Positions 6,132 through 11,949 of a stretch of 31,417 nucleotides of DNA are shown piece after piece (the first letter of the stretch is position 1; each line of letters starts with the position of its first letter). The notes beneath the pieces were generated by a model. It saw only the letters and a program-made list of their open reading frames with translations. It did not search any database and was not told where the DNA came from. Both the position numbers and the translations under genes were made by a program. This DNA comes from a virus. The DNA is taken from IMG/VR virus record IMGVR_UViG_3300048079_000094, positions 1-31,417 of that record; one strand, written 5' to 3'.

Positions 6132-6443
6132 ATGGTTGAGACTGGCACCCGTCCGGCACCCACAGATTGCCCGCGCTTCTACAACTGCAACGCCCCCATT
6201 TGCCCGCTTGACGAGCGCTGGCGGGAAGCCGTGCATCTCGGCGGCGAACGTGTCTGCTTCTATCTGCGCGCGACAGGGAAACAAGGTGCGGCGGAACAGT
6301 ATGCGGCCGATCCCGTGTTTCAGATTTGCCGAGAGCGCTTGCCTCTCGTGGCGGCCAAGCATCCCAGCATCGGCAAAGCTGTCGAAAAGGCAGCCGCGGT
6401 AGGGTTTCAGGGTGAGAATCTGAGAAAGTCCCAGCCTGGGTAG
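6132..6443 (+). CDS. Small Cys-motif protein of phage type
   Basis: This 103-residue protein contains CPRFYNCNAPICPLD at residues 13-27 and VCFYL at 41-45. I recall a similar arrangement (C..F..CNAP.CPLD...C.YL) in small proteins from phages and proteobacteria. The four cysteines may bind a metal or iron-sulphur cluster. The Shine-Dalgarno sequence is weak, so translation may depend on the upstream gene. Function unknown. Confidence 0.65.
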   Translation: MVETGTRPAPTDCPRFYNCNAPICPLDERWREAVHLGGERVCFYLRATGKQGAAEQYAADPVFQICRERLPLVAAKHPSIGKAVEKAAAVGFQGENLRKSQPG

Positions 6444-6497
6444 TGGTCCAATTCGTGTCTGAGTGCCTCGGAAGGCCACTATCCCCGCTGCAACACC

Positions 6498-6728
6498 ATG
6501 AAAATGGCTATCTGCGGCGGTTCTGGGGCAGTGGACGTGGCAAAAACGATCTGGTGCGATTCTAGGGGGTGTCGGAAAATCGTACACGTCATCGAAGGGA
6601 GGACTGTGTGGGGAAGCGTAACACACGATCGGGAAGGCGCCAAAATTCTCTTCAAAGATAGTGCAGGCAGCATTTGCACCGGGACTGCTGAACCGGTTGC
6701 GGCGGAGGTCGAGCGTGCAACCAGCTGA
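6498..6728 (+). CDS. Possible small Cys protein
   Basis: This 76-residue frame has WCDSRGCRK near residue 19 and a later CTG. The composition looks coding, but no ribosome binding site is visible and the 54 bases upstream hold a possible stem (TAGTGG 6441-6446 with CCACTA 6476-6481). It overlaps the HTH gene by 14 bases. It could be a real zinc-binding protein or an untranslated leader of the regulator. Confidence 0.45.
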   Translation: MKMAICGGSGAVDVAKTIWCDSRGCRKIVHVIEGRTVWGSVTHDREGAKILFKDSAGSICTGTAEPVAAEVERATS

Positions 6729-6957
6729 AGCCTTCCCCCTGGGACAGTACCTGCGCGAGGAGCTGGAGGCACGCGGTTGGAGCGAGGCCGACTTCGCCCG
6801 CTACAGCCGTTCAAGCGAGGCACGTATCCAGGCCATCCTGTCAGGCGACCAGCCGTGCCCCTGCGAAGAGGCGGAGATGGCTGGAGCGCTGGGGTGCTCG
6901 GCTGAGCTGCTGCGCAATCTGGACGAGGCGTATCGCCAATGGAGGGAGCGGCAATGA
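6715..6957 (+). CDS. HigA/XRE-like HTH regulator
   Basis: This 80-residue DNA-binding protein starts with GTG 6 bases after GGAGG (6704-6708). Residues 8-72 follow the HigA antitoxin pattern: LGQYLREELEARGWSEADFARY, then the recognition region, then ILSGDQP...AGALGCSAELLRNL. In the family this fold represses its own operon and binds a HigB toxin. No HigB-like gene is next to it, so it may be an orphan repressor of the phage. It overlaps its neighbours by 14 and 4 bases. Confidence 0.75.
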   Translation: MQPAEAFPLGQYLREELEARGWSEADFARYSRSSEARIQAILSGDQPCPCEEAEMAGALGCSAELLRNLDEAYRQWRERQ

Positions 6958-7295
6958 TCCTGGCCGAAGAATATCTGCGGGAGATTGAAGCGGCCGAGCA
7001 GGCGGCGACCGCAGGGGAATGGCTGTTCACCCATCTTGCGGGAGAGGATTGCCGGCATCTGGTTGCCAATCATAACCACCAGAGCGTGACCCGTATTGCT
7101 GACAGGTTGCTGCGTGATCTGTTTCGACCGGAAGATGCTTGCTTTATCGCCGGCGCCCGCGTCTGGGTGCCCCAGTTGCTGGCGATGGTGCGGCAATTGC
7201 AAAAGGATAACCAACTGCTGTACGACGGCGAGCACTGGCGCGAGCAGCGTATCCTGGAACTCCAGCAGGAGCTTGACGCACTTGAAGCAACCTAG
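6954..7295 (+). CDS. Phage protein of the APGPW/FIAAAR-like family, copy 1
   Basis: This 113-residue protein has a family pattern of N-terminal helix, AATAGEW, then DACFIAGARVWVPQLLAMVRQLQ. It resembles a widespread phage family of unknown role (Ead/Ea22-like proteins share the FIAAAR...VPALLAEV core). The ATG at 6954 is chosen over 6939 because GGAGGG (6941-6946) lies 7 bases before it. A 60-bp piece is 56/60 identical to the gene at 11676, so the two are recent paralogues or have exchanged sequence. Confidence 0.7.
   Translation: MILAEEYLREIEAAEQAATAGEWLFTHLAGEDCRHLVANHNHQSVTRIADRLLRDLFRPEDACFIAGARVWVPQLLAMVRQLQKDNQLLYDGEHWREQRILELQQELDALEAT
7134..7193 (+). repeat. Dispersed repeat inside paralogous genes, copy 1
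   Basis: These 60 bases match 11805-11864 with only four differences, encoding DACFIAGAR.WVPQLLAM.R in both. Sequence outside this core has diverged strongly. Confidence 0.9.
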
Positions 7296-7614
7296 TCCCC
7301 GGTACTCCGCCCTGGAGGAGGAGCTGCTCGGCCAGATCAGGCTCTGTGGTCTCCCGGAGCCGGTGCCGCAGTTTCGCTTCGCGCCGCCCAGGCGCTGGCG
7401 TGCGGACTTCGCCTACATCCCTTTGGGACTGTTGATCGAATGCGAGGGCGGAGTTTGGACCCATGGAGGACACACAAGACCGAGTGGATTTGTGCGCGAT
7501 ATCCCGAAGTACAACCGTGCGGCTGAGCTGGGATATCGGCTGGTTCGCTTCACGGGGGACATGGTCCGTTCCGGCGAGGCGGTGGCGCTGATCGAGAGGA
7601 TGCTGAGAGGATGA
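7282..7614 (+). CDS. DUF559/Vsr-like endonuclease
   Basis: This 110-residue protein is a small PD-(D/E)XK-type nuclease. WRADFAY places an Asp at residue 42, and LLIECEGG gives Glu 53 and 55, the expected acidic pair; HTR and KYNRAAELGYRLVRFT follow as in Vsr and DUF559 proteins. The start is probably TTG at 7282, about 10 bases after AGGAG (7267-7271); TTG 7273 is too close. It overlaps the methyltransferase by ATGA. Either a methylation-linked nuclease, as in Dcm-Vsr pairs, or a resolvase-like phage nuclease. Confidence 0.7.
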   Translation: MKQPSPRYSALEEELLGQIRLCGLPEPVPQFRFAPPRRWRADFAYIPLGLLIECEGGVWTHGGHTRPSGFVRDIPKYNRAAELGYRLVRFTGDMVRSGEAVALIERMLRG

Positions 7615-8252
7615 GACCACGGTTGCTTGACCTTTTTTCTGGCGCGGGAGGCTGTTCGATGGGCTACCATCGTGCTGGGTTTGACTGCACTGGGGTGGAT
7701 CACAGACCGATGCCGCATTACCCGTTCCGATTCGTCAAGGCCGAGGCCCTGGAGTACCTCGCGGCGCACGGCCGAGAATACGACGTCATTGCGGCATCGC
7801 CGCCTTGCCAGCGCTACAGCCGTTTGTTTAACACCATGGAGCAGCGGCGGCTCGAGCATCCCGACCTTGTGCCCCAGACGCGCCAACTCCTGGAACGAAT
7901 TGGGCGGCCCTGGCTGATCGAGAACGTGTACGGGGCGCCGCTCAGCAGGGGATCGATCATGCTGTGCGGCGCCATGTTCGGTCTACGGACTTATCGCCAT
8001 CGATGGTTCGAAACCTCGTTCTGGATGTTTCAACCACCGCATCCAAGGCACCGTATCAAGAGCAATCGTGGATCGCGGAAAAAAGAGTATTTTCTCGCCG
8101 GCGGGTTCATCAGCGTGGTGGGAAACGTGGGTAGCTACTGCGGGCCGTTGGCCATGGGGATCGACTGGATGACTGGCGCCGAATTGACCCAGGCGATTCC
8201 GCCGGCATACACAGAATTCCTGGGTAGACAGATATGGAATATTCTGTCATAA
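7611..8252 (+). CDS. C5-cytosine DNA methyltransferase, compact
   Basis: This 213-residue enzyme transfers a methyl group from S-adenosylmethionine to carbon 5 of cytosine in DNA. Motif I is LLDLFSGAGGCSMGY (residues 5-19), motif IV is SPPCQRYS with catalytic Cys 66, motif VI is LIENV (102-106), motif VIII is YRHRWFE (128-134) and motif X is near 197-206 (IPPAYTEFLG). At 213 residues it is far shorter than Dcm (over 400). The space for a target-recognition domain is small, as in other phage-encoded copies. Translation is coupled to the upstream nuclease. It probably protects phage DNA from host restriction. Confidence 0.85.
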   Translation: MRPRLLDLFSGAGGCSMGYHRAGFDCTGVDHRPMPHYPFRFVKAEALEYLAAHGREYDVIAASPPCQRYSRLFNTMEQRRLEHPDLVPQTRQLLERIGRPWLIENVYGAPLSRGSIMLCGAMFGLRTYRHRWFETSFWMFQPPHPRHRIKSNRGSRKKEYFLAGGFISVVGNVGSYCGPLAMGIDWMTGAELTQAIPPAYTEFLGRQIWNILS

Positions 8253-8280
8253 GTGCCGGCCCCAGCGGAGCGGCAGAGTG

Positions 8281-8487
8281 ATGTCTGAAACTAAAGGTCC
8301 TAGATGTCCTTTTCGTGGCAAATCCCATGAAACCGTATGGTTCCGTGGCTATTGCGCTGGTCAGCGCGGGACGAAACGCGTGTCCTGTCCTTACGTCAGA
8401 GGACCCGGCGGTTTCGCCAAGGCTTGGCTCAGAGGATGGGACGCGGCGCAGGCGAGTGGGATTGCGGTGTGGGCGAGAGAGCGGTAG
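8281..8487 (+). CDS. Ribosome-modulation-factor-like protein
   Basis: This 68-residue basic protein contains RGYCAGQRG (residues 22-30), CPY (36-38) and AWLRGW (48-53). These match the core of ribosome modulation factor: RGYxAGxxG, CPY, then QWLGGW. RMF of Escherichia coli drives 70S ribosomes into inactive 100S dimers in stationary phase. Whether this phage form acts on ribosomes is unknown. GTG 8278 is an alternative start; GGAG at 8267-8270 fits both. It lies alone between the methylase and an acidic small protein. Confidence 0.65.
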   Translation: MSETKGPRCPFRGKSHETVWFRGYCAGQRGTKRVSCPYVRGPGGFAKAWLRGWDAAQASGIAVWARER

Positions 8488-8510
8488 AGTGGTCAGAGGA
8501 GTGACGATCC

Positions 8511-8714
8511 ATGATGCTCAATGACACCAAAAAAGACCGAGAAGAGCGGGCATTCGATGCTCTGCTGGTCTCGGTGCTCCGTCGAGTTGACAAGGACGAC
8601 GACGACATTGACCCCAAGCACCTGCCTCAACTCACGGATGACGACAAGGCGGCGCTCGCCGCCCTGGGGACCGACTTCATCGACCGTATCCTGGCCGGTG
8701 AGCGACCGACTTGA
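8511..8714 (+). CDS. Small acidic protein, planctomycete-like
   Basis: This 67-residue protein follows GAGGAG (8496-8501) by 9 bases. The pattern (DREERAFDALLVSVLRR, then LPQLTDDDKAALAALGTDFIDRILAGE) resembles short proteins I associate with Gemmata and relatives, which often sit beside regulatory genes. It is one of the clues to the host group. Function unknown; a small helical adaptor is plausible. Confidence 0.7.
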   Translation: MMLNDTKKDREERAFDALLVSVLRRVDKDDDDIDPKHLPQLTDDDKAALAALGTDFIDRILAGERPT

Positions 8715-8746
8715 CTGCGGCAAGAGCTGAATACTACAAGATGTAG
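8711..8746 (+). promoter_or_regulatory. Candidate promoter with palindrome at the -10
   Basis: TTGACT (8711-8716), an 18-base gap and TACAAG (8735-8740) give a plausible promoter for the nuclease gene at 8761. The -10 sits inside the inverted repeat CTACA-AGA-TGTAG (8734-8746), which could be an operator or form a hairpin at the mRNA start. The -35 overlaps the stop of the preceding gene. Confidence 0.4.
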
Positions 8747-8760
8747 TAAAAGGGGAACTC

Positions 8761-9150
8761 ATGCGATTGAGGAAAAGACTTCCGAAGGGCAATGGGATTA
8801 GAAACTGGGTTCCACTACAGACTAGGATTTGGGCCAGAAGTCTTCGCAACCACGCTACTCAGTGTGAGCGCTTACTATGGCAGCATATCCGATGCAACAA
8901 ACTAGGATTTAGATTTCACAGACAAAGTATCTTATTTGGTTGGATAGCCGACTTTTACTGCCCTGCCAAGAAGCTCGTAGTTGAGATTGATGATCCTTCG
9001 CATCGGCAGCTAAAAAAGAAAGCCAAGGATGCGGTGCGAGACCGAGTGCTCCAAGAGAAGGGTTTTAGGACACTTCGGTTTGCCAATGAGGAAGTGCTGG
9101 TCCGTCTGCCTGAAGTCGTGTTTGCAATCCGTGGCGCCTTGACTTCCTAA
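8761..9150 (+). CDS. DUF559-type endonuclease, probable mobile gene
   Basis: This 129-residue PD-(D/E)XK nuclease has CERLLWQHIR (residues 35-44), FRFHRQ, then WIADFYCPAKKLVVEIDD with D64, E75 and D77. VLQEKGFRTLRFANEEVL closes the fold. Most family members have a Gly-rich V(D/E)GGQH turn; here it reads VVEIDDPSH. GC of the gene is about 45 % against over 60 % in neighbours, and it has its own promoter-like sequence, so it is probably a recent arrival. It sits just before the terminase genes, a place where phages often keep a homing or packaging-linked nuclease. Confidence 0.75.
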   Translation: MRLRKRLPKGNGIRNWVPLQTRIWARSLRNHATQCERLLWQHIRCNKLGFRFHRQSILFGWIADFYCPAKKLVVEIDDPSHRQLKKKAKDAVRDRVLQEKGFRTLRFANEEVLVRLPEVVFAIRGALTS

Positions 9151-9185
9151 ACGCAAAGCAGTCTCATTGACAGCGACACTACACT

Positions 9186-9219
9186 GGGAGGGCGGCTCGG
9201 GTGGGGGCGTGGGGTGGGG
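9186..9219 (+). other. G-run cluster upstream of terminase; candidate packaging region
   Basis: Six runs of three or more G lie within 34 bases (9186-9188, 9190-9192, 9199-9201, 9203-9207, 9211-9214, 9216-9219), enough for a G-quadruplex on the + strand. The whole 9151-9281 gap has no gene. Position immediately before the small terminase gene is where many phages keep cos or pac. No cohesive-end symmetry could be identified by eye. Confidence 0.4.
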
Positions 9220-9281
9220 CAGGTCATTTAGTACGCCCAGGTTTTGGCCGATGAGAGTGTGGGGGAGCGAGGAACCAGGGC

Positions 9282-9761
9282 ATGAATAATCTACAACCTG
9301 AGTCCGCTGCACCGGGGGGTTTGGGGGGCAAGCCCACGATCTCGCCTGCCATTGGGGCGCGTGATACACGCCTCGTTGACAAAGCCTTGCGGCAGCGCTG
9401 GCCGATTCCGGAGGAGATCCGAGCCATGCTGGGCGAGGAGCTGGCCAATATTGTCACCAACCGCGAGGAGTCCTCCCGGGCCCGCTCGATTGCGGCCCGG
9501 GTGCTGATTGCGGCCGATGCCCTGAACCTGGAGCAGGAGAAGCGTGACGCTGGCGGCGAGGTGGTGAACGTGAACCTCAGCGGGGAAGTGAAGCAAAAGC
9601 ATGAACACGACCATCGCTGCAAACTCGCCGACTTCCTCGCCCGATACGACGCCGAGATGGCCCGATCGGCTGGACTGCCTCCAGGCGTACGACCAGGCGC
9701 TGACCAATCCGTGGATGAAGCAGGAACCAACGGTCAGGCAAACGGTGTTCCTGGCCACTAA
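9282..9761 (+). CDS. Terminase small subunit-like protein
   Basis: This 159-residue protein is placed directly before the large terminase. The helical region at residues 28-90 (LRQRWPIPEEIRAMLGEELANIV, SRARSIAARVLIAADAL) resembles the DNA-binding part of small terminases, which recognise the packaging site. The His-rich KQKHEHDHRC follows. The last 54 codons overlap the start of the large subunit in another frame (161 bases), unless the latter begins later. The assignment rests mainly on position and helical content. Confidence 0.6.
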   Translation: MNNLQPESAAPGGLGGKPTISPAIGARDTRLVDKALRQRWPIPEEIRAMLGEELANIVTNREESSRARSIAARVLIAADALNLEQEKRDAGGEVVNVNLSGEVKQKHEHDHRCKLADFLARYDAEMARSAGLPPGVRPGADQSVDEAGTNGQANGVPGH

Positions 9762-10929
9762 TGATATCTCTGAGGTGCTCTATGGTGGGGCCGCTGGAGG
9801 TGGCAAATCCTCCGCCTTACTTCTCGCTGCTTTGCAGTACGTGGACACTCCGGGATATGCAGCGATTCTCTTTCGCAAGACTTATGCCGATCTTGCTCTG
9901 CCCGGGGCGCTCATGGACCGTGCGACCGAATGGCTGGCTGGTGGAGGGGCACGTTGGGACGCCAAGGACAAGACCTGGCATTTCCCTTCCGGCGCCACCA
10001 TGAGCTTCGGCTACCTGGACTCTGTTAACGATCATTACCGCTATCAAGGTGCCGAGTTCCAGGGCGTTTTCTTCGATGAACTTACGCAGTTTCCGGAGAA
10101 TCAATATCTATATCTGTTCTCTCGACTCCGGCGTCTGGCAGCAGCTGAGATACCGGTCCGCATGCGCGCGGCAAGCAATCCTGGCGGCATCGGCCACGGC
10201 TGGGTCAAGGACCGGTTCCTCGAAGAGCAATCGGCCGATCGCCTCTTCGTACCTGCACGCCTTAGCGATAATCCTCATCTCGATCAAGCCGGCTACATCG
10301 CGTCTCTGAACCAGCTCGACCCGTTTACCCGCGCTCAGCTGCTCGAAGGCTCTTGGGAGGAATACTCGGGCGGCCTGTTCCGGCGTGAATGGTTCCAGAT
10401 CGTGGACGCGGCGCCTAACGGACTAACGAGGTGCCGATACTGGGACCTGGCTGCGACTGAGGCTGAGCCGGGCAAGGACCCTGACTGGACGGCAGGCGTG
10501 CTGCTGGGACGAGCCAAAGACGGTGTGTTCTACATCCTCGACGTGCTCCGTACGAGGTCCTCGCCTCGCTCAGTCCAGCAGCTGATCGAGCAGACGGCCG
10601 CCCTGGACGGTACGGGCGTGGCGATCGCCATGGAGGAGGAGCCTGGCAGCTCAGGCAAGACCGTGATCGAGTTCTATACGCGGCTCCTCGCCGGCTATGC
10701 GTTCAGCGGCGACAAGGTCACGGGCGACAAGGTCACCAGAGCGCAGCCGCTTTCCAGTCAGGCCGAGGCGGGGAACGTGAAGCTTGTGCGGGGGCCGTGG
10801 AATAGAATGCTCCTGGAGGAATTGAGCGTGTTCCCTTTTGCGGCTCATGACGACATGGTCGATTCTCTGAGCGGTGCGTTTTCCAAACTGGTCCTGGGAC
10901 CATACAGGAAGCTTGGCGTGTGGGTGTAG
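9601..10929 (+). CDS. terL: Terminase large subunit
   Basis: This 442-residue protein is the DNA-packaging motor and headful/cos nuclease. The ATPase half has Walker A GGAAGGGKS (residues 62-70), Walker B GVFFDE (155-160) and ASNPGG (191-196, coupling motif). The RNase H-like nuclease half has YWDLAATE (D282), DPDWTAG (D293/D295), MEEEPG (344-349) and HDDMVDS (D417/D418). Length is normal for the family. The start is uncertain: ATG 9601 gives a poorly conserved 35-residue lead and a large overlap with the small subunit, while ATG 9715 also keeps all motifs. A 15-bp in-frame tandem duplication lies at 10708-10737. Confidence 0.95.
   Translation: MNTTIAANSPTSSPDTTPRWPDRLDCLQAYDQALTNPWMKQEPTVRQTVFLATNDISEVLYGGAAGGGKSSALLLAALQYVDTPGYAAILFRKTYADLALPGALMDRATEWLAGGGARWDAKDKTWHFPSGATMSFGYLDSVNDHYRYQGAEFQGVFFDELTQFPENQYLYLFSRLRRLAAAEIPVRMRAASNPGGIGHGWVKDRFLEEQSADRLFVPARLSDNPHLDQAGYIASLNQLDPFTRAQLLEGSWEEYSGGLFRREWFQIVDAAPNGLTRCRYWDLAATEAEPGKDPDWTAGVLLGRAKDGVFYILDVLRTRSSPRSVQQLIEQTAALDGTGVAIAMEEEPGSSGKTVIEFYTRLLAGYAFSGDKVTGDKVTRAQPLSSQAEAGNVKLVRGPWNRMLLEELSVFPFAAHDDMVDSLSGAFSKLVLGPYRKLGVWV
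10708..10737 (+). repeat. 15-bp tandem duplication in terL
   Basis: GGCGACAAGGTCACG is followed directly by a copy with one change (final G to C), encoding GDKVT twice. It is a recent in-frame duplication within the nuclease half, in a loop after EFYTRLLAGYAFS. It should be tolerated structurally because the frame is kept. Confidence 0.85.
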
Positions 10930-10931
10930 CG

Positions 10932-11252
10932 ATGAAGCTACTCATTGACGATGTCGAGATCCCCTGGCCGCGCAAGATCGAGCTGTTCCTGGCCGCCGAT
11001 GGGGAAACCATGGCGCCCATGATTTGGGAGTTCCACGGTGGCACGCTGCGGATCGAGGCTACAGAAAAGGACGGTGTCGCTCTATTGTGGCGTGGGGATG
11101 CTGACCCGTTTGTTTGGCTTGGCAACATGCATCCTGAATCGCAAGGCTTGCCGCCCTGCAGGTCGATACCCAATGATCTGCCCGAGCCAGTTGCGGTGAT
11201 GGGGGCCCTGGGATTGCCCCGGGAATGCACTGATCCCAAGGAGTATGATTGA
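10932..11252 (+). CDS. Hypothetical protein between terminase and portal
   Basis: This 106-residue protein looks beta-rich and soluble (KLLIDDVEIPWPRKIELFLA, then GTLRIEATEKDGVALLW), with WRGDADPFVWLG in the middle. ATG 10932 is used, 2 bases after the terminase stop; a GTG at 10920 overlapping terL is also open. There is no recognised motif. The position suggests a small packaging- or head-related accessory, but nothing in the sequence proves it. Confidence 0.6.
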   Translation: MKLLIDDVEIPWPRKIELFLAADGETMAPMIWEFHGGTLRIEATEKDGVALLWRGDADPFVWLGNMHPESQGLPPCRSIPNDLPEPVAVMGALGLPRECTDPKEYD

Positions 11253-11288
11253 TGAGCGGGAGAGTGGCGATGACTTGGAAGACTGATC

Positions 11289-11672
11289 ATGAGGGTGAAG
11301 ATGAGGAAATTCCACATTGGCGATGTTCTGACGGTGGTGTCTGGTCTATTGCTTTCGCAGCGCGGGATGGAAGGGGTGTACGACATCCTGGGCTACATGA
11401 CGGGCGAGGAGCTTTACACGCATCAACTGCCCCGGGCTGCCAGCCAGGCCAAGCCCTTCGTGCTGTCGCAGTATCCGCAGCTTAGCGAGCTTGAGGTCCC
11501 TTCCTTGGCGTCGCTGGAAGTTCCTGGCTGGGTCCAGAAACAGGCTGCTGCGTTTGGTGAGTGGCTGCCGCTTTCGTCGATTCCAGAGCAGGAGAGACAG
11601 TCCCAACAGCCGCTCCAAGAGCTAATGAGAATGGTTGGACCAGAGAAAGTCATTGTCATGCTCACGGAGTAA
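11289..11672 (+). CDS. Small phage protein with GVYDILGYMTG motif
   Basis: This 127-residue protein has a first half, KFHIGDVLTVVSGLLLSQRGMEGVYDILGYMTG, then THQLPRA and PFVLSQYPQL. It belongs to a small family I recall from diverse phages (FHIGD.L....G.LLS..GM.GVYDIL.YMTGD.L.THQLPRA), with no known role. The C-terminal part is variable, helical and Gln-rich. ATG 11301 is an alternative start. Confident as a gene, not as to function. Confidence 0.75.
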   Translation: MRVKMRKFHIGDVLTVVSGLLLSQRGMEGVYDILGYMTGEELYTHQLPRAASQAKPFVLSQYPQLSELEVPSLASLEVPGWVQKQAAAFGEWLPLSSIPEQERQSQQPLQELMRMVGPEKVIVMLTE

Positions 11673-11675
11673 GCG

Positions 11676-11921
11676 ATGCTGACCGAGGCGCAGCTGCGGC
11701 AGATTGAGGCGACTGAGCGGGCGGCGACGCTAGGGCCGTGGTGGAACAACGGGCACGAATTGTATTACGGACCTCGCAACCATCAGCAGATATGGTACGA
11801 GCCTGATGCTTGCTTTATCGCCGGCGCCCGCACCTGGGTGCCCCAGTTGCTGGCGATGATCCGGAAGCAGCAGGAGACGATCGTGGTGCTGGTGATGCGG
11901 GAGCAGCACGACTTGACATAA
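11676..11921 (+). CDS. Phage protein of the APGPW/FIAAAR-like family, copy 2
   Basis: This 81-residue protein is led by GGAG 8 bases upstream. IEATERAATLGPWW and DACFIAGARTWVPQLLAMIRK identify the same family as the gene at 6954, with a shorter tail. Here the ATLGPW part is close to the usual APGPW form of the family. Its last codons overlap the -35 region of the portal promoter, so transcription of the head genes begins at its very end. Confidence 0.7.
   Translation: MLTEAQLRQIEATERAATLGPWWNNGHELYYGPRNHQQIWYEPDACFIAGARTWVPQLLAMIRKQQETIVVLVMREQHDLT
11805..11864 (+). repeat. Dispersed repeat inside paralogous genes, copy 2
   Basis: This is the match to 7134-7193, differing at four of 60 positions. 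It is the only part of the two genes conserved at DNA level, which points to gene conversion or a duplicated and shuffled module. Confidence 0.9.
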
Positions 11922-11942
11922 TCTCTTCCCTGTCCACATACT
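11913..11942 (+). promoter_or_regulatory. Promoter for the head genes, leaderless type
   Basis: TTGACA (11913-11918, full consensus), an 18-base pyrimidine-rich spacer and CATACT (11937-11942, four of six) lie just before the portal ATG at 11950. The predicted RNA start falls on or within two bases of that ATG, and no Shine-Dalgarno sequence exists. The spacer resembles those of the promoters at 29186 and 30527. Confidence 0.6.
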
Positions 11943-11949
11943 AACCGCC

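Noticed and set aside
6441-6481. Inverted repeat TAGTGG/CCACTA as a terminator
   Set aside because: Six pairs with a long loop and no T run; noted with the neighbouring gene only.
9165-9190. TTGACA at 9167 as a promoter for terminase
   Set aside because: No acceptable -10 hexamer lies 16-18 bases downstream.
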